A DNA stretch of 64,000 bases from Anomaloglossus baeobatrachus (lineage: Eukaryota > Chordata > Amphibia > Anura > Aromobatidae): positions 167,379,758-167,443,757 of the forward strand of contig NC_134361.1 in NCBI RefSeq assembly GCF_048569485.1, written 5' to 3'. Under the pieces are notes generated by a model. The model had not been told where the DNA came from, made no database searches, and was given only the letters and a program-made list of their open reading frames with translations. Shown here piece by piece: positions 11,261 through 21,443 of the stretch (the first letter of the stretch is position 1; each line of letters opens with the position of its first letter). The translations under genes and the position numbers were made by a program.

Positions 11261-12206
11261 TGTACAGCACGAGCAATCTGATAATTTCAACTTTAAGTCC
11301 TCTAAAGGGACCAGTAAAGACAACAAAAAGTGAAAAAAAAAAAAAGTTTAAAACATATCAAAAAAACACACAAAAACTTAAATCATCCCCCTTTGCCCCA
11401 TTGAAAATAAAACAATAAAATAAAAAAAATATATATATATACACACATATTATCGCTACATTCAGAAATGTCTGATCTATCAAAATCTAAAATAAATTAT
11501 TCTGATCAGTAGATAGCGTAACAAAAGTCAGAATTATGTTTTTTTGACCACTGCAACATTGGAAAATCATATCAGGTCAGTTTTACCATATAATGAACAT
11601 GGTAAATAAAAAAAACATTGTGAAATTGCACATTTTTTGCAATTTTACCGCGTTTGGATTTTGCTGTTTTCCAATACACTATGTGTTAAAATGAATGCTG
11701 TCTTTCAAAAGTACAACTTGTCCTACAAACAACAAGCCCTAATATGGCAATATTGATGGAAAAATAAAAAAGTTATGGCTCTTGGAAAGGGAGGAAAAAA
11801 AACAAAGTGCAAAAACGGAAAATGGCCATGGTGTGAAGAGGTTAAAATGACAAATAATAAGACATTGCTAGGTCAACAAGAGCAACAAGTCACATGACAG
11901 TTAATAGAAGCTTTTTTAAGAATGTTCCGTAAATAAAAAGGGAACAATCTATCTTGCTGATGGAAGCAGAATTAATGCAGAAGTGCTATAAATGGAGTCC
12001 TTATGTGTCACAGTAAAAATGGACAAAATTTAGCCATACCAGTAAAAGACATGTTGTGTGTTACCAGTATCAAAGGAGGGCTGCTATTTGTTAAACGTTT
12101 GATAACTAACAAACTCACTATACATGGTAACAAAAGTGCTAATGAGTCCTATCCCGGAAGGTAAGCAGGAGACAGCAATTACCAAAGTGGATAAGCAATT
12201 ACAGTA
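11261..12206. other. No gene seen; AT-rich interspersed-repeat sequence
   Basis: This AT-rich stretch has homopolymer runs and an (AT)n/(AC)n patch near 11427-11450. The segment at about 11580-11845, ending in a GTGAAGAGGTTAA-like motif, has the look of an old interspersed repeat, but no second copy lies in the window to confirm it. Confidence 0.4.
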
Positions 12207-12827
12207 TACAGTATCTAAAAAATGTGAGTACACCCCTCACATTCATATTTGTAAATATTTTATTATATCTTTTTATGGGACAACACTGACCATATGACAC
12301 TTTGATACAATGTAGTGTCATTGTGCAGCTTATACATACCTCCCGACCGTCCCGGATACAGTGGGACTATCACGATTTTCATGGTTTGTCCCGTTGCCCT
12401 GCACGCGAGCTATGTATCCCGTGTCTCTGCCCACCCACTCTCTCCCCGCCTCCCTGCTTTTGCCTCCTACCATCCTAACACGTGATGTGAGCATTATAGA
12501 GAGGAGCGCGCTACCCAAAACTAGTCTCTGTCTGTGCTGCTGCTAAGGTAATGAATCTCCTCAGCGCTGATTCCCCTCCCCCCAGCACCGGAGCCTGTGC
12601 TCTTCTAGCTGTTTCTCTAACTCCCGTGTGTTTGCTTCTCAATGTTGCAGGCACACACCACGGTAGATCAGGACACATTGGGGAGAGGACAGTGTACTCA
12701 CCACTTGTTTCCTCTCCTGCAGGTGCACAGCACTGGCCGGTAATATGCAAAGATAGAAACATTGCCAATGCTTCTATCAGCTACCGACCACATGATTTCC
12801 TGCTAGGCAGAGCTACTGCATCATTCT

Positions 12828-13404
12828 AAGGGCGGCTTTGCACGTTGCAACATCGCACGTGCGATGTCGGTGGGGTCAAATCGAAAGTGACGTACATCCG
12901 GTGTCACTTTCGATATCGTAGTGTGTGAATCCTAGATGATACGACGCAAAAGCGTCATTATCGTATCATCGGTGTAGGCTCCGACTTTTTCAAAATTACG
13001 CTGCCGCGACAGGTACGATGTTGTTCCTCGTTCCTGCGGCACCACACATCGCTGTGTATGAAGCCGCAGGAGCGAGGAACATCACCTTACCTGCCGCTGG
13101 CGGCTATACAGAAAGAAGAAGGTGGGCGGGATGTTTACATCCTGCTCATCTCCGCCCCTCCGCTTTGATTGGCCACCTGCCGTGTGACGTCGCTCTGACG
13201 CTGTATGACCCGCCCCCTTAGGAAGGATGCGGGACGCCAGCCGGAAAGACGTCGCAGGACAAGTAAGTGCGTGTGAAGCTGGTGTAGCGATAATGTTTGC
13301 AACGCCAGCTATCACAAGATATCGCTGCTGCGACTGGGGCGGGGACTATCGCATGCGACATCGCAGCATCGGCTTGCGATGTCGCAATGTGCAACGCCCG
13401 CCTA
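12828..13404. mobile_element. Palindromic MITE
   Basis: The ends are inverted copies: GCACGTTGCAACATCGCA on the left, and GCGATGTCGCAATGTGCAACG on the right reads as its near-complement. Internal arms (CGAAAGTGACGTACATCC / GGTGTCACTTTCG) also pair. It has no coding capacity. Confidence 0.75.
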
Positions 13405-13589
13405 AGGCTATGTTGACACATCAGTTTATTGGCATCAGGCACAATCCGGCGTGTGCCTGATGCAACGGATCCGACGCAGACTGTGTAAAAACGGATGCAA
13501 TGGTTCCAGCAAAAAACTGATCCGTTTTTTTTTTCCATTTTCATGCCGAGAGAGAGAGAGAGACCATCATCACTGCACACACCGGTACT

Positions 13590-14285
13590 TCCGCCCTCAT
13601 CATCATGACCGCACACACCCCGGCACTACCGTCCCCATCATCATCCCCGCACACACCCTGGCACTACCGCCCCCATCATCATCCCCGCACACACCCCGGC
13701 ACTACCGCCCCATCATCATCCCCGCACACACGCAAGCACTACCACCCCCATCATCATCCCCGCACACACGCAAGCACTACCTCCCCCATCATCATCCCCG
13801 CACACACGCAAGCACTACCGCACACACCCCGGCACTACTGCCCCCATCATCATCCCTGCACACATGCAAGCACTACCGCCCCATCATCATCCCCGGACAC
13901 ACCCCGGCACTAACGCCCCCATCATCATCCCTGCACACACGCAAGCACTACCGCCCCCATCATCATCCTCGCTCACACGCAGGCACTACCGCACTCATCA
14001 TCATCACCGAACACACAAGCACTACCGCACTCATCATCATCACCGCACACACCCCAGCATTACCGCACCCATCATCATCCTCGCACACACGCAGGCACTA
14101 CCGCACCCATCATCATCATCACCGCACACACAAGCACTACTACACCCATCATCATCACCGCACACACAAGGACTACCGCACCCATCATCATCCCCGCACA
14201 CACGCAGGCACTACCGCACTCATCATCATCCCCGCACACACAAGCACTACCGCACTCATCATCATCCCCGCCCACACACCGGCAC
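13590..14285. repeat. Minisatellite, about 37-bp unit
   Basis: Units are of the form CATCATCATCCCCGCACACA followed by CGCAAGCACTACCGCCC, with variant lengths. They read as His/Thr-rich ORFs on the plus strand, which are spurious. Confidence 0.88.
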
Positions 14286-14299
14286 TACCTGAGTGAAGT

Positions 14300-15190
14300 C
14301 TCCGGTGACAGCGCGGCTCATTTCAGTTGCTGCGTGGAGCTGACACAGAGCGGTCATGTTCTACGGCGCTCCCTGTCAGCTTCATGTAGCAGAGCTGAAA
14401 GCGTCGTGGGACCTCGTGTGGATTAAGTCGGACCTGGAGGTGTAATTGGGGATTTTAATAAAGTGGTGAAAGAGGGTATTTTTTTGTCTTTTATTTCAAA
14501 TAAAGTTTTTTTTCGGGTGTATGTGTTTATTTACTTTCACTTACAGGTTAATCATGGAAGGTATCTCGGGGAGACGCCTGCCATGATTAACCTAGGACTT
14601 AGTGGCAGCTGTAAGCTGCCATTTAATTCCTTATTACCTCGATTGCCACCGCACCAGGGCAATTCGGGATGAGCCAGGTAGAGTCCCAGGACTGTCACAT
14701 CTAATGGATGCGTCAATTCTGGGCGGTTGCTGGCTGATATTTTTAGGTTGGGGTGCTTCCCATAACGTGGAGCTCCCCATCCTGAGAATACCAGCTTTCA
14801 GCTGTGTGGCTTTACCTTGGCTATTGGGGGAGACAGCACACCGTTTTTTTTTAATTATTTATTTATTTTACTGCACTATATAGACCCGCCCACCGGCGGC
14901 TGTGATTGGTTGCAGTGAGACAGCTTTAACTCAGCGTGGGGGCGTGTCTGACTGCCACCAATCATAGGCGCCGGTGGGCGGGGGAAGCAGTGAATACTAG
15001 ATGGAATAATGAGCGGCCGGCATTTTCAAAAGAGGAGAACCCACCAAAGAAGTGTGACAGCCGTGCAGTGCCGCGACGGTGATCGGTGAGGGAGGGAGAG
15101 ACTGACCGACAGAGTGAGAGACCGACGGACCGACCGACAGAGAAAGACAGAGACTATTTACACACCGTCTAGGCATGCCCAAAAAAAAAA
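14300..15190 (+). repeat. Shared core module, copy 1
   Basis: It contains TAAAGTGGTGAAAGAGGGTA, then a short palindrome GGTTAATCATGG..CCATGATTAACC. It then has a palindrome with paired CCAAT boxes (GTGATTGGTTGCAGTGAGAC and its mirrored half) around a GGGGGCGTGTCTGACTG spacer. The same order is seen at 25740-26560 (reversed) and 31780-32830. Confidence 0.75.
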
Positions 15191-15523
15191 AACGGAAAAC
15201 CGGCGCCGGCTTCCGGCATATGATGGATGACCCCGGATCCGGCGTCTGTAGGCTCCCATTATAAAACACGCCATACGGTGCCGGATCCGGGACAATCGGT
15301 CTTTTTGCCGGACAAAAAAATGTTCACCTCAGCGTTCCATCCAGCCGCCGGACAAGCAAATTTTACCGAATCCAGGGAAAACCAGATGGAACGCATGTCC
15401 ATCTGGCGCTAATAAAAGTCTATGGGGGAAAAAAACTGATCCGGCGGCAATAGACGCCGGATGCGTTTTTCATGTTTCTGCCGGACTGCGCCTGATGGCA
15501 AAAAACTGATGTGTGAACAATTA

Positions 15524-17432
15524 GCTGCACACCCTGTTCAGCTCTCCTCCTGGGTCCTAGCTGCCTGCACACCCTGTTCAGCTCTCCTCCCTGGTCCTAG
15601 TTGCCTGCACACCCTGTTCAGCTCTCCTCCTGGGTCCTAGCTGCCTGCGCACCCTGTTCAGCTCTCCTCCTGTGTCCTAGCTGCCTGTGTACCGCCCCGC
15701 GGCCTCGGCTGCGGCCGCCGAGCCGCTCGGATCCGTGCTCATGTGCTGCGGTTGGTGGCTCGAGCCTCTCACGGACCCGGGGTCACGTCGCTCTGAAAGG
15801 GGGGTAGTGGTGGTGTACGCAGGGGTTTAGTGGAATAGGTAATGTTCGTGACGCCACCCACGGGTTGTGGTGATTGTATGGTGGACACCACCGCTGCGGT
15901 GAAGGTGGGGGCTCCCGGGAGCGGTGTAGCGGCGCAGCTTGGTGTTAACCCCTCCATGGGTAGGGGCGGTGTGTCCCGGGGCCCGGTAGTGAGGTTGCAG
16001 GGTGCAGGGTTGCGGTGCGGTGCCTGATGGCACTGTGGTACTCAGGATTAAATCACAGAGTCACTGGTAAACCAAGTTCGGTGAAGATCGGTGCCCGCAG
16101 CCGGCTGCGTGAGTTCCCAGTAAGGGTGGTGATGTAGCCTTTCTCCTGCACCTCTAATTGTGTATTTGACTCCTATGCTTCAGCAACGGGAGTCCGCTCC
16201 CCGACTTTTAGATGCCGGAGGAGCCCCTGTTGCCCGCAGGCGCCGGCCCGTTGGATCTCTGGCCTCTGGCGGTGGCTCTTATCCGGAATCGGTGGGCTTT
16301 TGCCGCCAGTCGGGACTTTGGGTGGGAATGAACCCCTGAGGTCCAGACCGCAATCAGTAAATTTGACTATAGCTAGTAGCTTCTAGGCTAGTTCGGGGTC
16401 TGAGTACCCTGCCTGGTGCTCCAGTAAACAAGTTAGCTCCCCGGTTCGGGTCCGTTGGGCCACCACCCGGTCACGGTCCCTACGGTTCCGCAGTTCTGTC
16501 CTCCCGGACTCCTGCAGGCGGCCACCACCGTCTGCCTGCCTGAGTGATTGGGGTCCTAGGCTCTAACCCAGGCCTTTCACAGAACTGTCCTCCTCACTCC
16601 TCTCTCTTCCTCTCCCTGAACTCGACTCCTTATATTTCCTGCCTCAGGCCAGCAGACTCCTCGGAGGGCGTGTCTATCCACCTGGCTCCGCTCACCTGGT
16701 GTGCCTGTCTGACTCTGACAGAGGCAATCAAGTCTTTGTTGACTGATGGTACCTTACTGGGGTGGGGGTGTGTGTGGTGTGTGTAGTGACCTGTGACCCC
16801 TGGAGGTCCAGGGCGTCACACCTGTGCACCCTGTTCAGCTCTCCTCCTGGGTCTTAGCTGCCTGCGCACCCTGTTCAGCTCTCCTCCTGGGTCCTAGCTG
16901 CCTGCACACCCTGTTCAGCTCTCCTCCTGGGTCCTAGCTGCCAGCACAACCTGTTCAGCTCTCCTCCTGGGTCCTAGCTGCCTGCACACCCTGTTCAGCT
17001 GTCCTCCTGGGTCCTAGCTGCCTGCACACCCTGTTCAGCTCTCCTCCTGGGTCCTAGCTGCCTGCACACCCTGTTCAGCTCTCCTCCTGGGTCCTAGCTG
17101 CCTGCACACCCTGTTCAGCTCTCCTCCTGGGTCCTAGCTGCCTGCACACCCTGTTCAGCTCTCCTCCTGGGTCCGAGCTGCCTGTGCACCCTGTTTAGCG
17201 CTCCTCCTGGGTCCTAGCTGCCTGCGCACCCTGTTCAGCTCTCCTCCTGGGTCCTAGCTGCCTGCACACCCTGTTCAGCTCTCTTCCTGGGTCCTAGCTG
17301 CCTGCACACCCTGTTCAGCTCTCCTCCTGGGTCCTAGCTGCCTGCACACCTTGTTCAGCTCTCCTCCTGGGTCCTAGCTGCCTGCACACCCTGTTCAGCA
17401 TTCCTCCTGGGTCTTAGCCGCCTGCACACCCT
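15524..17432. repeat. 40-bp minisatellite interrupted by a solo LTR
   Basis: The unit CTGCACACCCTGTTCAGCTC..CTGGGTCCTAG is repeated at 15524-15687 and about 15 times at 16821-17432. The array is split by the LTR at 15688-16820. Units are 90-100% alike by eye. Confidence 0.92.
15688..16820 (-). mobile_element. Solo LTR inside the 40-bp minisatellite
   Basis: This 1133-bp sequence starts TGTACCGCCCCG and ends GGGCGTCACA. The 4-bp target duplication is cctg (15684-15687, 16821-16824), and the minisatellite continues in phase on both sides. The reverse complement starts TGTGACGCCCTGGAC, like the LTRs of elements A and B (TGTGGCGCCCTGGAC). Confidence 0.85.
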
Positions 17433-17729
17433 GTAGTTAACTCCCTGCCTGTTCTGCACATTGCTGATCTGTGGCGGCTCAGAGCGATCACAGACAGCTT
17501 CTGCAGTTTCAGTTTGCTGGATGGGTGTGGATGGGGAGTGGATATGGGTGTGGCTGTTTGTGAAATGGGTGTGGTTAGGGGGGCATGGCCTAAAAATTGC
17601 CTTTGTCCCTCTTTCCCTTCTTTAAAAGTTGGGAGGTATGACTTATATAACAATTTGGTGTGACCTCTAAATAACCCTAAACACAGCCAATAATCTCTAA
17701 ACTGCTGGCAACAAAAGTGAGTACACTCC

Positions 17730-18421
17730 TAAGTGAAAATGACCAAAATCTGCCGAAAGTGTGAATATTTTGTGTGGCCTGCATTATTTTCCAGCACTGC
17801 CTTAATTCTTTTGGGCATGGAGGTCACTAGACCTTCACAGGAACAGCTTGATCTTCCTTCATTCTCCATGACGACATCACAAAGCTCCTGAATGTAAGGC
17901 CCTGTGTGCACGCTGCGGTTTTTGCTGCTGTTTTGCTGCATGTTTTGCTGCAGAAAATGTTTATAACCTTGCTACAGTCCTTCCCCAGCAAAACCTATGG
18001 TAAAAAAAAATGCTGTGCGCACACTGTGGTTTTTTACACCAACAAGTTTTGCTGCATGTTTTCTGCAGCAAAAAGAATTGCATGTCACTTCTTTTCCGCA
18101 GGTACCTGCGTTCTTTGCCATAGATAATGGTCAAAAACCGCAGGGATCAACCTGCAGAAAATTCACGGCAAAACCGTGGGAAAATCGTGGTAAAACCGCA
18201 GCAAAGCGCGGTAAAACCGCATGTGGTTTTCGGGTGCTGTTTTCCGCAGTTTTTTACCGCAGGTGCAGTAATCTTTCAGATCCTGCGGAATTTTCTTGAG
18301 AAAATTCCATTTTCTAGTGCACACAGGGCCTTAGAGACCTTGCGCTCCTCCACCTTTTGTTTGAGAAAGCCCCACAGATGCTCCATAGAGTTCAGGTCTG
18401 GAGAAATGCTTGACCAGTCCA
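17730..18421 (-). pseudogene. Tc1-like transposase, C-terminal part (split by a MITE)
   Basis: At 18421-18334 the minus strand reads SPDLNSMEHLWGF, which holds the third catalytic acid (E) of the DDE triad. After a MITE (17895-18333) it resumes with ELCDVVMENE and then SMPKRIKAVLENNAGHTKY, the usual C-terminus of Tc1-like transposases. It belongs with the piece at 28663-29480. Confidence 0.82.
17895..18333. mobile_element. Palindromic MITE in the Tc1 relic
   Basis: A perfect 17-bp terminal inverted repeat, TAAGGCCCTGTGTGCAC, is followed by sequence rich in GCGGTTTT/AAAACCGC and ACCGCAG motifs that pair across the element. It splits the C-terminal part of the transposase relic. Confidence 0.85.
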
Positions 18422-18886
18422 TGACTGCCCTACTGCATAGGCTTTCTTCATATTGACAGCAGAACCCCCCACACCAAAACCCCCCCTCTTCTCAACCGCT
18501 AATAAAAACACAACACCCTTCTTTGGATAAATTGGCCAAATCGGCCCGGTTTATTAACAAACATTATAACAGATAATAAATAACCATTTAACCAATGCAA
18601 GGGCGGTTCTTGGAGCCCCAAAACCTGGCGGACACCAAATATTGTTACCAAACCATCCGGCATATTTTGCCCCCAGCCGCGCCTACAAGCTCGGGGGCAC
18701 CACCTTTGCCGGAAAACAGTGTCCCTAACCGACTCTCAGGGGACCCCACCCCTGGAGATCCCCCCCAAGTCCGCCAGGCAATTACCATACCAGAATAAAC
18801 AAAGGGGGGTGGTCCCCCATCTATCCGATGTACCACCCCCCACCCCGAATTTCCACCGACTCCAAGAACCCCCCTCGCCACCGCTC
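18422..18886 (-). repeat. Split direct repeat A, outer copy
   Basis: Starts TGACTGCCCTACTGC. It is nearly identical to 19216-19679. Confidence 0.93.
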
Positions 18887-18982
18887 GCCGAAATGACTCG
18901 AACCCCAATAAAAATTAAATGAACCTCGACACCACCGTCTTCTCCGACAAAGATTAAACATATATGTATAGGGCGGGAGGGC

Positions 18983-19214
18983 GGGACCTTCTCTAATGGT
19001 ACCTCGCGCCGAAGTAGTGCCCCCCCCCTCTCTCCCTGGACATATATACAGCCCCCACCCTGTCCCCTCCCCTGGCCCTATAGATCCACCCCCCCCTAAA
19101 CTCTTGACCCCGCACAAGCCCGCTCTTTCTACAGAAAACATTAACCCCTTGCTGCCCTGCAAAGGTGAGTCATGGGTCACTACGCCCATGGCTCTGCCCT
19201 GGCTCCGTTCAGCC
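18983..19214 (-). repeat. Split direct repeat B, inner copy
   Basis: Runs from GGGACCTTCTCTAATGG to CTCCGTTCAGCC. It is nearly identical to 24985-25215. Confidence 0.93.
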
Positions 19215-19215
19215 T

Positions 19216-19679
19216 TGACTGCCCTACTGCATAGGCTTTCTTCATATTGACAGCAGAACCCCCCACACCAAAACCCCCCCTCTTCCCAACCGCTAATAAA
19301 AACACAACACCCTTCTTTGGATAAATTGGCCAAATCGGCCCGGTTTATTAACAAACATTATAACAGATAATAAATAACCATTTTACCAATGCAAGGGCGG
19401 TTCTTGGAGCCCCAAAACCTGGCGGACACCAAATATTGTTACCAAACCATCCCGCATATTTTGCCCCCAGCCGCGCCTACAAGCTCGGGGGCACCACCTT
19501 TGCCGGAAAACAGTGTCCCTAACCGACTCTCAGGGGACCCCACCCCTGGAGAGCCCCCCCAAGTCCGCCAGGCAATTACCATACCAGAATAAACAAAGGG
19601 GGGTGGTCCCCCATCTATCCGATGTACCACCCCCCACCCCGAATTTCCACCGACTCCAAGAACCCCCCTCGCCACCGCC
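19216..19679 (-). repeat. Split direct repeat A, inner copy
   Basis: It lies directly against the inner copy of repeat B, the BA junction typical of Ngaro elements. It matches 18422-18886. Confidence 0.93.
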
Positions 19680-19713
19680 ACCACGAGCATTACCTGACAC
19701 CTCATAATGCGAG

Positions 19714-20346
19714 TCACCCCACCAAAATGAGTGTCCGCTCCACACCTTCCTGAATGCCCAAGGCCCACAAATCAATACCCACGGCAGTCAGGTGCACACC
19801 ATCTGATCGCCAAAAATTCCCCTCCCCCGACTCCAAGTCCCTGTGCCGAACCACAACTCCTCCATTCCTGGCCACAAAATTCCCAACCACCCTGTTGACC
19901 TTTATTCTGGTCTTGTCGATCCCCTCCAGGGACCGAGCCCCCCGCCAAACCTTTCTGGGAACAATGTCCGACCAAACCACCCTCAGCTTAGGACAAACTG
20001 ACCAAAGGCGGAGCAGGTCATACCGTATATCCCGAATCAACTCCCGACAGGGGCGGGCCCCTAAATCGTTTCCCCCAATGTGCAACACCAGCACATCCGG
20101 GGTGCGATCCAATCGAGCGAACCGGTGAAAATCAACCAACACCTGCCGCCAGCGCATGCCCCTCACCCCGATCCAACGTACGATTACCTCGTCTCTGGAC
20201 CAACCCAACTGCCGACCATTGCGCCGCACATCAGCTCTCAGTGCCCCCCAATAAACAAATGAATGGCCGAAAATCCAGACCAGGGGCGCACCACCTATAA
20301 AAGGAAACAAAACAAGAAAAGAGGGGGGGGAGGGTACAACAACCAC
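19714..20346 (-). CDS. SGNH/GDSL-like hydrolase of the Ngaro-like element
   Basis: This 210-residue ORF is a compact SGNH hydrolase. Block I is IFGHSFVYW with the serine, the G/N block is VLHIGGNDLG, and the catalytic DxxH is DGVHLTAVG. It is the last ORF, just upstream of the inner repeats. Vertebrate Ngaro elements are known to carry such a hydrolase ORF, with unknown substrate. An esterase role in handling a membrane or an acylated molecule is possible but unproven. Confidence 0.88.
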   Translation of the reverse strand: MVVVPSPPSFLVLFPFIGGAPLVWIFGHSFVYWGALRADVRRNGRQLGWSRDEVIVRWIGVRGMRWRQVLVDFHRFARLDRTPDVLVLHIGGNDLGARPCRELIRDIRYDLLRLWSVCPKLRVVWSDIVPRKVWRGARSLEGIDKTRIKVNRVVGNFVARNGGVVVRHRDLESGEGNFWRSDGVHLTAVGIDLWALGIQEGVERTLILVG

Positions 20347-20471
20347 AAGTCAGACACACTCCAGGAACTGCCATTAACTTGAGAGCAACATTACAAAAGT
20401 TTTTTGTTGTTTTGTTTTTTGTTTTTTTTTTTTTTAATAAATACACCACTACACCAGACTAGCCACGACTT

Positions 20472-21443
20472 TTACAACAAATGGGGGCGGACGTACAGCC
20501 TGAACCTCCTCGACTCCCACCTGCCTATCCTCTTCACTGTCTCCGCTGGAAGCCCCCACCTATCGGCCTCCGTCGCCGCCCCAATGCGAAAAGAGTGGGC
20601 TGAAAACTTGTCCGCCTTCAACCCCAACCTCTCCAGGCATTTCCGAAAGACTGCCACAAACTGATACCTGGACAAAAACGATCCGTCCTGATGCTTCAAC
20701 AACGGGCCCAGACGGCCAGGCCCCAATTCTAAGTACTGTTTAAAACAAGAGACAGGGCACATCAAGGACCCCGCCAATGCCCATAAAGTGACCCTTCTTC
20801 CCCGACCAAGTTGATCCGTCTTAGATCGCCGGATCCAAAATTCCACAGAGTCACCCAAATCAACTGTGTCTTCTCCCAAAACACCCCCCCCACGGGACGA
20901 CGCTGGGGACACCAATTCGCCTATCCTCGTAGCTCCGAAGAAAGCCCAGGAAAACGCCAACCGAAACAAAACCAATTCAAAATAGGAAACACACACTCGC
21001 TCCAGCTGCACACCCAGCTCTTCCAGCAGCTGGAATGACACCGGCCTCCGACTGTCCAGTCTATGAAGCCCCTTCCTCAAGCCCCTCACAGCTTGTCGAA
21101 CCAAAAAATTCTTTGTTATGTCAACCATCCCCCGCAATTTACAACCAAACGCAACCCCTGCCATAAACCGATTCACCCTGGAAAAAGACCACTGACCGGC
21201 AGCCATCCGGCACATCCAACAAAGTAAAGCGCCTACAGAATCCTCGGCAGACTCCCCCGCCCCAAATTCCTGCCTCCAATTTGTCCATTCCATCCAAGCT
21301 GCTTCATACGCAGCCCACGTGCCAGGGGCCAATGATGCTCTGATCAACGAACTCCCCTCTCGAACACCAATTCCAAGAGCTCCGCCGGCCAGATGCTGCC
21401 AGCGGACTCCGCTTCCGGTGCCAGGCTCCAAAAACGATCCCAC
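20472..21443 (-). CDS. Tyrosine recombinase of the Ngaro-like element
   Basis: This 323-residue ORF has an N-terminal SAM-like part (APGTWAAYEAAWMEW, KNFLVRQAVRGLRKG) and a catalytic domain. The first catalytic arginine is in GATRIGELVS and a lysine is in RRSKTDQLG. HSFRIGAAT supplies the HxxR pair, and the tyrosine nucleophile is in RFRLYVRP near the C-terminus. All family catalytic residues are visible. The enzyme joins circular cDNA into the genome in place of a DDE integrase. Confidence 0.9.
   Translation of the reverse strand: MGSFLEPGTGSGVRWQHLAGGALGIGVREGSSLIRASLAPGTWAAYEAAWMEWTNWRQEFGAGESAEDSVGALLCWMCRMAAGQWSFSRVNRFMAGVAFGCKLRGMVDITKNFLVRQAVRGLRKGLHRLDSRRPVSFQLLEELGVQLERVCVSYFELVLFRLAFSWAFFGATRIGELVSPASSRGGGVLGEDTVDLGDSVEFWIRRSKTDQLGRGRRVTLWALAGSLMCPVSCFKQYLELGPGRLGPLLKHQDGSFLSRYQFVAVFRKCLERLGLKADKFSAHSFRIGAATEADRWGLPAETVKRIGRWESRRFRLYVRPHLL

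Larger units (their letters stand above)
13407..15523. mobile_element. Long MITE-like element with minisatellite and shared core
   Basis: Inverted ends: GACACATCAGTTTATTGGCA on the left, and the right end reads TGCCATCAGG/CACACATCAG on the other strand. Inside are a GAGA run, a 37-bp minisatellite (13590-14285), and a core module (about 14300-15190) that recurs at 25740-26560 and 31780-32830. It has no transposase. Confidence 0.65.
12335..17641. mobile_element. TIR DNA element (ends CATACCTCCC), expanded by insertions
   Basis: The left end CATACCTCCCGAC and the right end TTGGGAGGTATG are inverted copies. The Tc1 sequence is interrupted here, with the short direct repeat CTTATA on both sides. 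Native sequence is about 12335-12827 and about 17433-17641. Between these lie two MITEs, a 40-bp minisatellite and a solo LTR. No transposase is recognisable. Confidence 0.65.

Noticed and set aside
13451-14296. 281-residue His/Thr/Pro-rich ORF
   Set aside because: It covers the CATCATCATCCCCGC minisatellite; several frames are open at once.
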